From: Kryptolebias marmoratus
Lineage: Eukaryota > Chordata > Actinopteri > Cyprinodontiformes > Rivulidae
Assembly: GCF_001649575.2 (NCBI RefSeq)
Contig: NC_051436.1
Location: 11,116,482-11,180,481, forward strand
DNA length: 64,000 bases
Reading direction: 5' to 3'
Both the position numbers and the translations under genes were made by a program. This document shows positions 40,701 to 53,300 of the stretch, in pieces. The first letter of the stretch is position 1. Each line of letters begins with the position of its first letter. The notes beneath the pieces were generated by a model. The model did not search any database. It saw nothing but the letters and a program-made list of their open reading frames with translations, and was not told the origin of the DNA.

Positions 40701-42925
40701 ACTGAAATTTGACCTTTTGTCAAACAGTCTTTGTCTCTGTGTTTTGGACTTCTGCTGGGTTGCGCGCGCGCACGGATCTGAACAGGAGCGAAGACAAAAG
40801 GCCTTTTGTGCGTCCTGCTGGGTTTGCTCACATGATGCATCAACAGAAAGAAGCATGGGGAAGTCTGTCCTTACGTCTGTGAGGACATTACGTCTAAAGC
40901 TCGTATAGTTTTTTTAGTCAAGCGCTCAGGTAGAAGGTAAAATCAGCCATTTTCTGTCCTGTTTTCAGTTCTACGCAGTACGGTGTGTATAGAAGAAACT
41001 ACCTCAAATAGAAGACATGATATGTACTGGATTTAGCAACTGGTGGTAGAAAAACACATAATGTATGCAAAAAAAAAAAAAAAAAAATTCCCCCCAAATG
41101 TAGATTGAATCTATAAATCTTAAATACAAAGTTGAATCAACAAAATGCAGGTAAAATACAAATAAAACTTCAGCATATGGCAACGGAGTTAAAACATCTC
41201 ATTTATCAGTAAAGCAATTTGAAATAAAAATATAAATAATCAAAAGCTAACAGTTTATTTGTCAATCTTGGACACATCGTTCACAAATAAGCCATTTTTT
41301 TGGGGCGTCTTCTGATTAAAAACAATCAGAAATTGTCCTAAAAGCATCAGAACGATGCTCTGTTCTTTCAGATCGGCTGAAAGTGGAGCTCCACAAGCTT
41401 TTGTTGGTGATTTTTACATTTTTCCTAAATTTAACTTTAAATTTAATTTAAGGCTGCACAATATTTAAAAGCATGCAACTGCATGAAGACTGCTCACGGC
41501 TACCAACATAGGCTGCAACAGCTCCCCCGTATTTCCACGCCACTTCCAACGCTCTCCGTGCGTTTTAGCCTGCTGTTGGAGAGGGAAAACAAACGCCAAC
41601 GTTACTGAGAACGTATAAATAAATACACAGAGTAAGAGATGCCCACTCAGACTTGAATAAATCCATTTTTCCAGTGGTTTTTAGTCAGAGCTGCTTGGTC
41701 TTTTTCTAACGTAACGAGGCATCTTTGGGTTATTCTGGTCACTAGGCAACAGAGGCATTAGTTTTTTTTTTTAAGCTCTTGTAGAGCTTCGTCACGCGTC
41801 ACAAGAAAACATAAGAGCACCCAGAACTGGTGGGCGCTCTTCATCTTCATCTCAGTGAGTCAGATCTTTAATGTTTTCCTAAACTATAATAGCAGTTCTG
41901 TTCTGATTGGACTGCTCCTACTTCAATGGAAACTGAAAGTCCTAAAGATCTAATCAGATTACCCAGAAGTAACATGAATCGAGAAAAAATAGTTGGGTTT
42001 TTTTCCATTTCTGCTGTACGTCTTCAGTCGATTGTCTTATCAGCTCTTCTCGGCGTGGATGATAACCTTTGGACTTCAGAGGAAGAAGTCTGAGCTGCGG
42101 TGGTAAAAGTTTAAATCTTTCGTTCTTCCTTTGTGTGGTCGGTTCCATCAACTGCAGCGACGCGTTCAATAGCCAATCGGCCGTCTGATGCGGGCGTCAT
42201 TCGGCTGAGAAACCAGCTTCAGACTAAACAAAACGGCCTAGCCCGGACGAAGACTTCTGCCCTTTTTCTCCATGCTCAGAGCTCTACGACTGATCCAAAA
42301 TGACCCAACTATACCTTTTTGAGAGTTCATCAAATGAATAACACGATGGAGATAAAACCCACATTTTCCTCACTTCTTTCCCAGCGCTCTGTGTTCTTAG
42401 AACTTCGACTTCTATCACCTAAATCATCTGTGTGCACAGAGGGCATATAACATGTATTACTGCTACGATAGCTTGGGATTTATTGCAGTCCTGACATCAC
42501 AAATCACATCTAATGTGCAGCTAAGAGCATATTGGGTTGTATGTTTTCTATGAAAGAACCATTGGGGACATCTTTGGTCTGGAGCTTCAATCAGTGGTCT
42601 GTGGTCGTTCGTTAACCAAACTCCAAACCCACAAATGACAAGGAGCGTCTCAATTATTTGAGAAATATTGGGTTGTGTGAGCGCTGCTACCGCTGACATC
42701 GTGAAGCGCGTTCACAGCTGCTTCCTCCCCCACCGTTCAGAGTCCGATCTAATAAGAGCGGTGACACCGGCGCCCGCTTTCCGCTCCCCGCTGAACTGAT
42801 GGATGCCCGCCGCGTTTTAAATCGGCTGTGGCAAGACGGCGTCCATTAAATATTACGCTGCACAGCGGGAAGCGGGCCTGCGCGGCGTGAGGCAAATTTA
42901 AGAGTTTGAAACCTAAAAGAAATAC

Positions 42926-42959
<34 letters not shown>

Positions 42960-43168
42960 GATGGTGGTTTTATTCCTTTGCTGTAAACCAGAGCTTGTAA
43001 AAGGGTACACGTTGGTGTCTGATTGATAATTTTTAAGGCCTGCTGATGCAGGTAGGGGAGCGTGAAGCCTCTCAGTGCTCGACCCATAAGGACCCTCAGG
43101 CTCTCTCTGGATATGTGTTCTGTCATGGTCACTGAGATGACAATCTGTTTGTCCCCCTCACTTTTCAG

Positions 43169-43381
43169 CGGGGCATAACACGAATGCTGGAAAAACCGAA
43201 GGAGGCCACTGGGACTATGTTGCCTTTGTGCTGGTGCCAACGTTCTTCCTCCTGGGCCTCATCGGGGTGGTGATCTGCCACGTGTTGAAGAGGAAGGGCT
43301 ACAGGTGCACCACGGCCCAGGACAACAAGGAGGAGGAGGAGGAGGGGTGTGAGGAAGATTTGGATCCAGAGCTGGGTGGAG
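43169..43381 (+). CDS. rell1: rell1 exon 2: transmembrane segment
   Basis: Encodes HNTNAGKTEGGHWDYVAFVL, VPTFFLLGLIGVVICHVL and KRKGYRCTTAQDN followed by an acidic run. One transmembrane helix, then the RELT-family juxtamembrane KRKGYRC. Acceptor TTTTCAG, donor GTAAGG. Confidence 0.9.
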
Positions 43382-46300
43382 GTAAGGTGCTCTGCGAATC
43401 GGGACGTAATTTTTCTTTAAAAAACAAAAAAGATCTGGTCTTTACCAGGTTCTAAATCTTTTTAAATCTAATCTCAAATGTATGAAAACACACACAGCAG
43501 ATTCCAACATGTCCAAATTGTCTTGCCCCCTTTGTGTCTCCGACTTGCTTCAACCTGATGTTCCTTCGCGGGCCTGAGATCATCGGATCGGCTGCTTTGG
43601 CTCGTCCCGAAAACCAGGCTGAAGCCCAGAGATCAGACGTTTTTAGTAGTTGGAGTAGTTTGGAACAGGCTTCTTCAACTCTAGTTTTAAATCTTTTTTT
43701 TTTTTTACAGAAACACATTTGTACTTGCTGATAGTTAACTAAGTGTGAGATGCCTTTTTATATAAACTGAGACAGCATCTCAGTCAGGTTCTGGTTCTGG
43801 ACTTTAACTGGACCGTTCCAGAACCTGGATCCTCTTCTCGTTGAGTCATTCTGTTGTAGAGCAGCTGCTGTTTGTGGATCATTGTCCTGTTTTAGGACCC
43901 AGTTTGGTCCAAACTTCAGCTGTTGGACAGATGTCCTCACGTTTGACTCTAGAGTCCTTTGGTCTCCAGAGGAGTTCAGGGTCGACTCGGTGACTGCGAG
44001 GAGCCCAAACCATCAGCCCTCCACCACCGTGCCGACAGCTGCTGTTTGGTTTTCTCCAGCCGTGCCGCTGTGCATTATGGGTAAACATGTCCACTCTGGT
44101 CCAGAGGACGTTGTTCCAGAAGTCTTCTGCTTCATTCAGATGAAACTCAGTCGGGCAGCCATGTTGTTTTCAGAGAGACGAGGTTTTCTCCTGCAGTCCT
44201 TCCAGACGAGACAAACATGTTCCGTCTTCTTCTGATTGTCCTGTCATGTCCTTTGACCTTTGACCTGCTAACTGAAGCCTGTAGAGTTTCTCTGGTCGTT
44301 GCACAGTCTGACCTCGGGGTGAATCTGCTGCGACCTCCACTCCCGGGCCGACAGGCGGCTGTTTGAAACGTGAAGAATCTTTCTCTCTGTTCGGAAATGA
44401 CCTTTGACCCCTCCCAACAGCTGCTTCTTTCTGAGGTCATTGCTGATGTCTTTCCGCCCCGGCGTCGTGTTAACACACACACCTGTCCACTCCGGAGCAG
44501 CGAAGCGATCAAACTGCTGCTGTTATGGAGGCGATCAGTTCATCGATACGTCTGATCAGCAGCTCCTGACTGAAGCTGAGGAAGCAGCAAAGATGGAGGC
44601 AGATTTTTTTATACAGCTCTTCTATTTTGGCTTTGTTTCTGTTGTGTGTTTTTGAACAATTGGAGTTAGATTTAGATAATTTTAGAATCTGGTAAAGATC
44701 TGAAAAAGGGTGTACTTTATTATTATTATTATTTTTTTTTTTTGTACATCTGTATTTTTAATGTAAGCTTTAAAACAGTTATTGATTCGGTGAATTGCTG
44801 CAGCACGTCTCATATTCTAGTCCAGCTGTGTAATAATCAATATTCATCACTAAATCAGAACTGAGACTGCGATGCTGATGCAAGAGTATCCCTGTAACAG
44901 TTGTCGCAAAAAGAGTTATCGCATTTTTGCATTAGTTTCTAAATGAGTCACGACTCCGTGTGAAGTTTTCCACTCTCCTTTCACGTGGCGGTGACAATCA
45001 GGGTCAGGTTTTCTAGACGCCTGTCACATCTCGATTACCCACGAGCTCCGACTTCATTCCTGAATCTGCCGAGATGAGTCTGTAATGATGAAGTAATTAA
45101 AGGTTGTAAACTTAAATGTTGCCGACCGCAGACGTACGTCACAGAGCGCCGCTGAAAGGATTTTCTTACGAAGTCGCCGTCTAAATTTAGCTCCTCTGTC
45201 TCTTTAAGACACGAAGGGTAAACCATGAAGAGGTCTGGCAATCACGCCACTCATGTTCTGACTTAACAAGAGGCGTGTTCACTTTGGTTCAGTGAGATGA
45301 AACCAGCAAAAGAAAAAGAGAGTATCTAGTATTAACTAGAATATCCGTATGTGATGATGAGGCCTTTTCTTTCCTGTGAAGTGAATAATCTAATCTAAAT
45401 CTTTTCTATGGTTTTCCGCTTCCCTCCGATTAACAAGGGCAGGTCTTTGTTTCCTCCTTCCTTCTCTAGTATCGCTTGTGCGCAGGAGTCGGGTGTTATG
45501 TAACAGCTTGGCTCTGGCGTGTGTCACACACATGAGACAAGTAGTGGAAAGAATAAACTTTTGACATCACGCCGCCAAGACTTCTGGGTCCTGGTAGTTG
45601 TTATTTCTCACCAATCTGTTTATGATACAGTGAGCAGGGTTAGTTTGTATATTTTTACTTTTTTTTTTTTTGAATTGTGATTCTGTGGAAGGTTTTATGA
45701 ACAGTTGATGCACTATTTAGGCACAGGTATTTGATCACACCTGTAATTGTTGAATTCAGGTGTCAGGGTATCAGGCTAACCCCTTGATCTCCAGTGATGG
45801 GCAGTTTTAATGCTTCAGCGTGCCAAGACATTTTATGCAATGCCAAGCTTCCGACTTTGTGGCAACACTTTGGGGAAGTCCCAACGTGACTGCACCCTGG
45901 CGTGGAAAGCGACAACGTTAAAGGCGTGTCTTTGATGAGTTCGGTGTGGGAGAGCTCGACTTGCCCGCGCAGAGCCTTGACCTCGACCAAATCAATCACC
46001 TTCGGGATGAACTGGAACAGAAACTGCGAGTCTGACGTCTCGTCTGATACCAATGTCTCACTTCATACGTGTTCTGCAGGGGGAAAAAAATGGGCATTCC
46101 AAAATCTTGCGGAAAGCCTTCCAAGAAAAGAGGAAGCTAGTATAGCTGCAAATGGGGGACCAACTCTGTAGATGGCTCTTTGAACAACCTCAGTTTGAAG
46201 AAATCCTTTAACTCTGACCAGATTGACATGCTAAAAGGCAAGTCGGACCAAAACCAAAGTGGACTTTTTTTCGTCTTAAACCACCCTTTACACCACTGTT

Positions 46301-47269
46301 AGTCTCGCATTACAAATAGCGTGAACTGCTCTGAAACCTTTGAGGCTGAGGTTGATTTAAGATGGCGTCAGTCCACTTTAAGTTTGACCGGGTCAATGAG
46401 CTAACGGCAAGTCGAAGTGAGACCAGGACTGAAGTGTCTTTCTCCAAACTGAGGCTATTCAGAGAGCTGTTTACAATAGGTACGGCATCCATTGTAAAAA
46501 ACCTTCCCCTAGAACTTGAAAAGACCTGGTGGTTTTGGACAAAGAGTAAATGGGTTTCCCTCGCTGAGGCCATGGCGGCTTCCTGTCAACAACACAATGG
46601 CTGTAGGCCTATCAGGTTTTTTTCCATGTCATCTGTCTCTTTTGTGTGTTTTTCCTCACAGAGCTCCACCCTCACTGGGGCATGTTACAACAGACATGGC
46701 TTTGGGTTTTTTTTTTTTTAAGTATTTTGATCTCTTTTGTTCTGTTGATCTCGTTTCACAGCTATCAGATTTGTTTTGCCTTCCTCCCTGTTGAAGCAGT
46801 AGAAACCACGCAGGCTTGCTGGTAGGGATCGTTCACGGCCTGCCAGGGGATTCCGGAGAACGCAGCCGCGTTTTATCAGAAATCTGGAAAATGGGAGGAA
46901 GCAATCGACCGGGAAAAATCTAGGAAATAGTGGTCCAGTAAAGCTGTGTGCCAAATGCAATATTTTGCTTAGTGTTGAAATAAATTCACATTTTATGGCT
47001 CGTTTTGCTCATCGCACATTTAATACAGATCTTGGAAAAGCCATATTTCTCGATATTTGTCACACAGTAATGCGAAAACATGATTACTGACAGTATCACA
47101 GTTTTATTACTGTGGGCAATATTTGCTTTCAGGAGATGGTTTGAAGTCTGTGCATGATTATCACAGGGAACTCCGTTTTATTATTCATAGAAATGATGTT
47201 GCACCTTTCGTAGAACGGTAAACTAACATCCTCTTATGTCGAATTGTGTTGACCCCAAAATTTAGTCAG

Positions 47270-47335
<66 letters not shown>

Positions 47336-50300
47336 NATTAGTGATTACAATGAGTTTAAATCCATCCTGCAGTTTATAACAGATAGACAAATGAACACAC
47401 AAACACAGATGGACCTTATCATCTGCCTTTTCCCATTCTGCAGCGATTGATAATTAAAATCTATAAAGTTTACCTTTTAATGTTGCTGTTTTGCAGTAAT
47501 CCACAGTTTTAGTTTGGGTTTTTTGGTTTCAGTCCTAAGGAGCTGCTAAATTTAATTCATACCGTCAAGCCACAATGCCGGCTCACACACACACTGACCG
47601 TTTCAGCTCTGTGACTACCTTCTTTGGTGGCTCAGAGGCATAACAACGGCAAGTTGACCTTTCACGTCACTTTGTTTCTTTTGTAAATGAGAGATATGGG
47701 GGAGGGGCAGCGTCTAAGGCCCGGCTGGAAAGGGGGTTCTCTCTCTGGTTCCTCAAATTGTTTCCAAAGGATTTGACAGAAATAGACGTGAAGTTCATAG
47801 AAGTTCAGTCATTCAATAGTCGCCTGAAGGCACTTTAAATAGAGGAAAACTTCAAACCTACACACAGAAAATGGAAATAGACGCTTTGTAATACTGAGAA
47901 ACAACAGTGACTTTAAGGTAGGATCAGTTCTAAACGACGACTCCGTGTGAACTCGGAGACAGATGATGCGACATTAAATGTTTGTCACCTCAGCTGTAGC
48001 CAAAAGAAATCTATCTCGTTGAGCCAGTATCCCTCTGAGCCGCGACCGTTGGAGACTCGGTGTCGCAAAACTGGATTCCAGGCCTTGATTTGTTCAGCAG
48101 CCACCTCTGGAGTACATGTTTGAGATGCAGATCATCAGAGTTCAACCTTTTTTTTTTTTTTTATCCAATATATTGGAAGCTAGGTTTTAGACTTGGGCAT
48201 TGAGGACAGCAAAGAGTTTTGTCTTAGGATAATTTGTTTAAGCCACATAGCTGAGAATCACTGAGCTGAGGTGAGTCAGCAGAGGGACAGAAGAACAAAA
48301 GGCCCCCCTTTAAATACTCAGCTCAACACACGCCGTAACTTTCCATAGGATGAGGAGGGGTCTGGAATGGGGGTAGGGATCAGGAAACTGCTTTCTACAC
48401 CCCACAGCCCTATAAGATAAGGAGTCCCCCTAAACTAAAACATGCTGTCAGAATCATTTTTTTCTTACAATGCACTTTTTCTTACAATGGCCATAGTGTC
48501 GGAACTTTTCTCTGTAGTTCTCTAGAATTGTCTAAACTAAGTTGGGTTTGAGAGGCCTGCGACAACTCCGACACCATTTAGAGCTAAGGTTTGTTGCTCG
48601 ACTTATTGAATGTGTTCAAAATTAAAGCAACAAGACCTGATTCACGCAAACACGCCGAGACATGATGGAGACTCCCTCGCTGGACGCCAGCCGACTTTAG
48701 GGCGACGGAAGGTCTTTCGGATTCATTTCAGCCGTTCCGTCTCCCCTTTCTTCTGTCCGTTCTGTATTTTCCACCCATAATCTCGATCTTTGCATGTAAA
48801 TGGCCGCAGCCTCCCCTTCCCTTTCTCACCTATTGTCTTCCACCTCGCAGCCCGTTTTCCTGCACCCTCGTGTTATCGTTCTGCACCTTCTGTTCCTCTG
48901 TTCTCTTGGATTTTCGCTTTTATTTTTTTTATTTTTATTTTTTCTCTGAGCCCACTCCTCCATCTCTACCACTGACCTCCTTTTAATTGACCTCCTCTTC
49001 CTGTTTGGGATTTCCTCAGTATTATTGGTAATCCAGGGCTTGTTGACCGGGAATCAGGTTGTTGTTTTTTTTTCCTCTCTTCTTTTTGGAACTATGACGT
49101 TCTCACACCAGTTCTGGTATTTAAGACCCCATCCCAGGAGACGTTTCGATACAATCAAACTCAAACAGTTATTCTTGCTCCAGTTATTGTTTAAAACTAA
49201 AGATACAGAATCTTAAAATCTGGTTTAAACTGGTTAAAAACGAAGTATTAAAACCTTTGTTGTGGTCGTAGTGTTTGTATCTTTCCCTGTTTTTTGTATT
49301 AATTAATATTGACGAATTTTGCTGAACTATAGGTGAATGACTGGACCATTCTTTTATTTAACTTTCTCGTTGTTCTTCCAGAGATGAATGACACCTTCAG
49401 TGACAACGACACCGTCGGGCAGATCGTCCACTACATCATGAAGAATCAAGGTATGCGTTTTTACTCACCTTTCTACAGTTTTCCCACCTGTTGACGCACT
49501 TAGTCTCATTTATATGCAGCTAATTATCTTTTAGTTTAATGTTTTTGCTGAGTTTCCTGGATTTTAAAGGGTATCGGTTCCCTCTGCGACCCATCCTCTC
49601 CCGAAGTCCTTCCTGCTCTGTATTGTTTGAAGGTACATTTTTCACAGCAGTCAGGAAGGAAGTCAGCGTTCAGGTCTGAGCTGTGGTCTGGTTTCTCAGA
49701 AGAGTTTGGCTGAAAGGAGGGAGAGGAAAAAAAAGAAGGTTTCAGTGGAAGTTCATATCCAGGACAGATGCTGTGGAATTTAAAGACCCGGTTTGTTATG
49801 ACAGCCGTTTGTCCGACACGTTTCGTTTAGTGTCCGTTTCCCACCGAAGCCCCACCAAACTTCCCTGCTCTTGTTTGATCCGTCTTTCCTTTTTTACAAA
49901 TGATTTACCGAGGCTGGAATACGAACCCGTAGTAACTTGGCTCGGTTTTAAATTTATGACGCTAATCAAGCAGTATTTACAGCACCGACGGACCTCCCAT
50001 TCTGAGAAAATGATGTTGAAACGAAGCTGAAGTTTTGCTCAAAGTTGAAACAGTTTTTCTTACTTCAGCAACAAAAAGTCCAATTTTTTTTTAATTAAAA
50101 AACTTGAATTACTTGAGGCCAAATCCTGTTTCCTCCTACCCCTTAGCCCTACTTCTATGTTTTGCGAGTTGACCTTGTGGGTTTGGGGCGTCCCAGTTCT
50201 TATTGAAGGTGGAGGGCTGTCTGGCTCTTGAAACAAGGATTTTTCAACCTTTTTAGATGAAAGGTTACAATCTAACAGAAACAACAAAACAATCCACACA

Positions 50301-53300
50301 CCAATATCACTAAGTTTGGCACAAAAACTACTCCAGTGTCTAGTTTGATGTATTCGAGCATAAAGCTGCAGCTACCAGATATTTTAGTTATTGAGTACTT
50401 TAATCAGATAATCCTTTAAAATGGCTTTTAACCCTGGAAGCCCTGGACTTGTACCTACAATAAGAGGTATTCCTCCTCTCTGCTGTCAGAACTACATGCT
50501 CTGTCACGCACACACTTACTGGAATCCCAAACCTTTAGCCACTTTTCCAAAAATGTTCTTTTTTTTTTTTTTCCCTTCTCGTTTAGTTGCACTAAACGCA
50601 GCATAAGCATATATTGTGCAACAGCAATAAACGTCCCCGTGCAACGGTGTCCACGGAGGAGTGAGCAGACACGAGGATGAAATGAAGCATCAAATCAACG
50701 ATCTTTGCCTTGAAGATATTTTTTTTTTATCTTTAAAAAAGATAAAAAGCTTTAAGTGATTTGTGATGAGTTGTTCCGGTGTAACGTCTCAGTTAACCTT
50801 GAGGATAAAAAAAGCGAAAACAGCCTTGTTTTTTTGTAAATCTAATGTTTTATCACGTCAACAACTCATGTAAAGTCTAATTTAGTGTCTTCTGATGATT
50901 ACTTTGTGTAATTGTGGATCCGTCTGAACAACCGTTAAAAAAAAACAACAACTAGTTTTTACACAACAAATACGTCTTTTTAATGTAAAAAGAATCTGAG
51001 GCTCCTAGAAAGGAATGTCTCATTTTTCAGGGTAATATTTAATCCGTTAGTCTTTAGGACTTCAAATTAAAAGGCATGCGGCATAAATAATTACCCAAAA
51101 TAAGATTTGGTCTTAGTAATATAAAAGTTGTTGATGATTATATTAATTATTATTATTTTTATTTTATCCCAATTGGATATCAGACAATGGGTGTCAAGTT
51201 TTATTTAGTTTTATGTTACGGTCTTTTATTTTGGAGATATCCATAAAAAACTAGTTATATTTAAACATGTTTTTCTCAAGAGGAACGCAGATGAGCAACA
51301 GGACTTCCCGACTGTTTTAAGATGTAGAATCGATGTGATAAATACTGCAGGAACAACAGAAGTTACAAGTGCAAGAAAATATTTTAAAATGAAAGAAGCT
51401 CCTTTTTTTGTTTTTGTTTGTTTGTTTTCTCTGGAGGAAATGGTTCCACAATCTCAGAGTAACAGATCCTAATTATTGGTTTGGACAGTTTTATTATTAT
51501 TTTATTTAATCAAACAACTTAAAATCTTCGATTTATGTATCTAAAAGCAAAATGGGCCACATTCTTCTTATTCACATTTTTGTCTCTTTTACATTTTTTG
51601 GTTCTTCTCCATTTCCTGAACCTCAGTTTCGAGTGACTAACGTGCAGCGTGTTGTCACATCCTTATGACTCACTGTCATTGTCCCGAGCCTCAAGTTAAT
51701 TTATTTGCACTTGTGTGTGTGTGTGTTTTCCTTGAGCCGCCTCATCGCGTTCACGCTGAAGTCACTGTGACTCAGTTTCTCAAAGTCCGCAGGATTCCTG
51801 TTAATCAAGCTTTCTCCTATAAAAATAGTTCTGTTTATGCCACGCTAATTATTAGCATCTATTTGAAGACATTTCTGACATACTTGGGAAGTGATTTTTT
51901 TTTTTTTTCAGCTGACATTTCTGTCGGCAACAGCAGGAAGTTAAACGAAAGCCAACGGCGCCCTCTGCTGGTGGTCTATTAATAGACGGGTGTGAAATTC
52001 TGTCATTCTTCACCTTTTTTTTCCTCCTGTATGAATGACAAACAAGCCTTTAGTGTCACTGAGTACAAAGCTGATTTAGAAGAATTCAATTCGGTGTATT
52101 AATCTGACCAAATATCAAGAGGAATTATCGAGATGTCACATTGTGTGGGCTCTCAAATTATTCGGTTACATGATCTCTCCTGACTGCAGGTTTTTATCAC
52201 CTGACTGACCTGGGAGTAGATGTTTATAGTTAAATGCACGGCAGCATCCAAGGCCCTGTTCGCACCTGGCAGTAAAATCTCTCCGGAGCGATCAGACTCG
52301 AGTCAAACCTACTTTAACAAAATGAAGGCGTAGCCGAGTGGTCCGTCAGCCGAGCTCCAGAGAAATCGTCAGGTTCTCAGGCGTTTCTGTCAAACCTTTT
52401 TAATGCGTTCAATCGCCTGAACTTCATTCTTAATTCTTAGTTCTCCTATTCTTAGGAGCCCAAACTGAGCTTTGCGGCGGCACAAATTCGCCAAAGGTTT
52501 GAACCCGTGAAGCTCCACCGCAGTGAACTTGTCGGCTGGGTTCTATGCATCACCTGTGAACAGAACCGGCCGTGTTTAAGTAGACGACACGGCGTTGGAA
52601 AGCTCAGACTCCCGCCCCGGGATCAGCTCAGCTCGTTGTACAGTGCAGCAACCACAGCGGCTCAAATCAGCTCATAAAACAATCAGAGCAAATATTGAAA
52701 AACTACGATGACTCGTTCATACAGCGCCCTGAAAATCCACTGATGTAATTTTCTCCATTGACAGCAATTAAGCCAATCAGGTATATAAAAGAACTTTTAG
52801 CCTGAACACAAAAAAAAACAAAAGTCTTCAGAATATTCCCACAGCAGCTGATTAATGGTCTTAAATTAGCCGGCAGCTGAGCCACATTGCGATGATCCCC
52901 TTTAAGTTCACAGTATATATACATTTATCTTTTTATTACATGCTACATACATGTAATAACGCGGGTCAGCAGGCGGTTGTTTAACGTGGCTCAGGTTAGA
53001 TCATCCCCCACTGATTAAAGATGTATTTGATGCACATTGAGAGTGGTAACACCATATTTAGCTCAGGTCTGAACAGGGCCTGTTGTTAAAGTTTACCTAA
53101 TAAACTGGTTGTTTTACGCTCTCCATTCCCCCTTTTTATAAAGCAATAAAATAAAATGTGCTCCCCGACGCTGCAGATTAAAACGACTAAACCACATCAA
53201 ACACCCCGGAGCCGTCCACGCCGAAGACGAAGGGCGGCGCTTCCAGTCAGCTGTCGGAGCGCATTCGCACGAAACCGCAACACAAAGTCCTATCGCGCTT

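Larger units (their letters stand above)
35317..43168 (+). other. rell1: rell1 intron 1 (if exon 1 is right)
   Basis: A 7.9-kb stretch without coding signal. Holds dispersed repeats at about 36200-36420 and 36510-36670 (minus) and 38505-38720 and 39700-39930 (plus), a foldback-MITE copy with a TA run and gap (37205-37960), long T runs at about 40075-40103 and 42932-42957, and nothing else I recognise. Confidence 0.5.
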
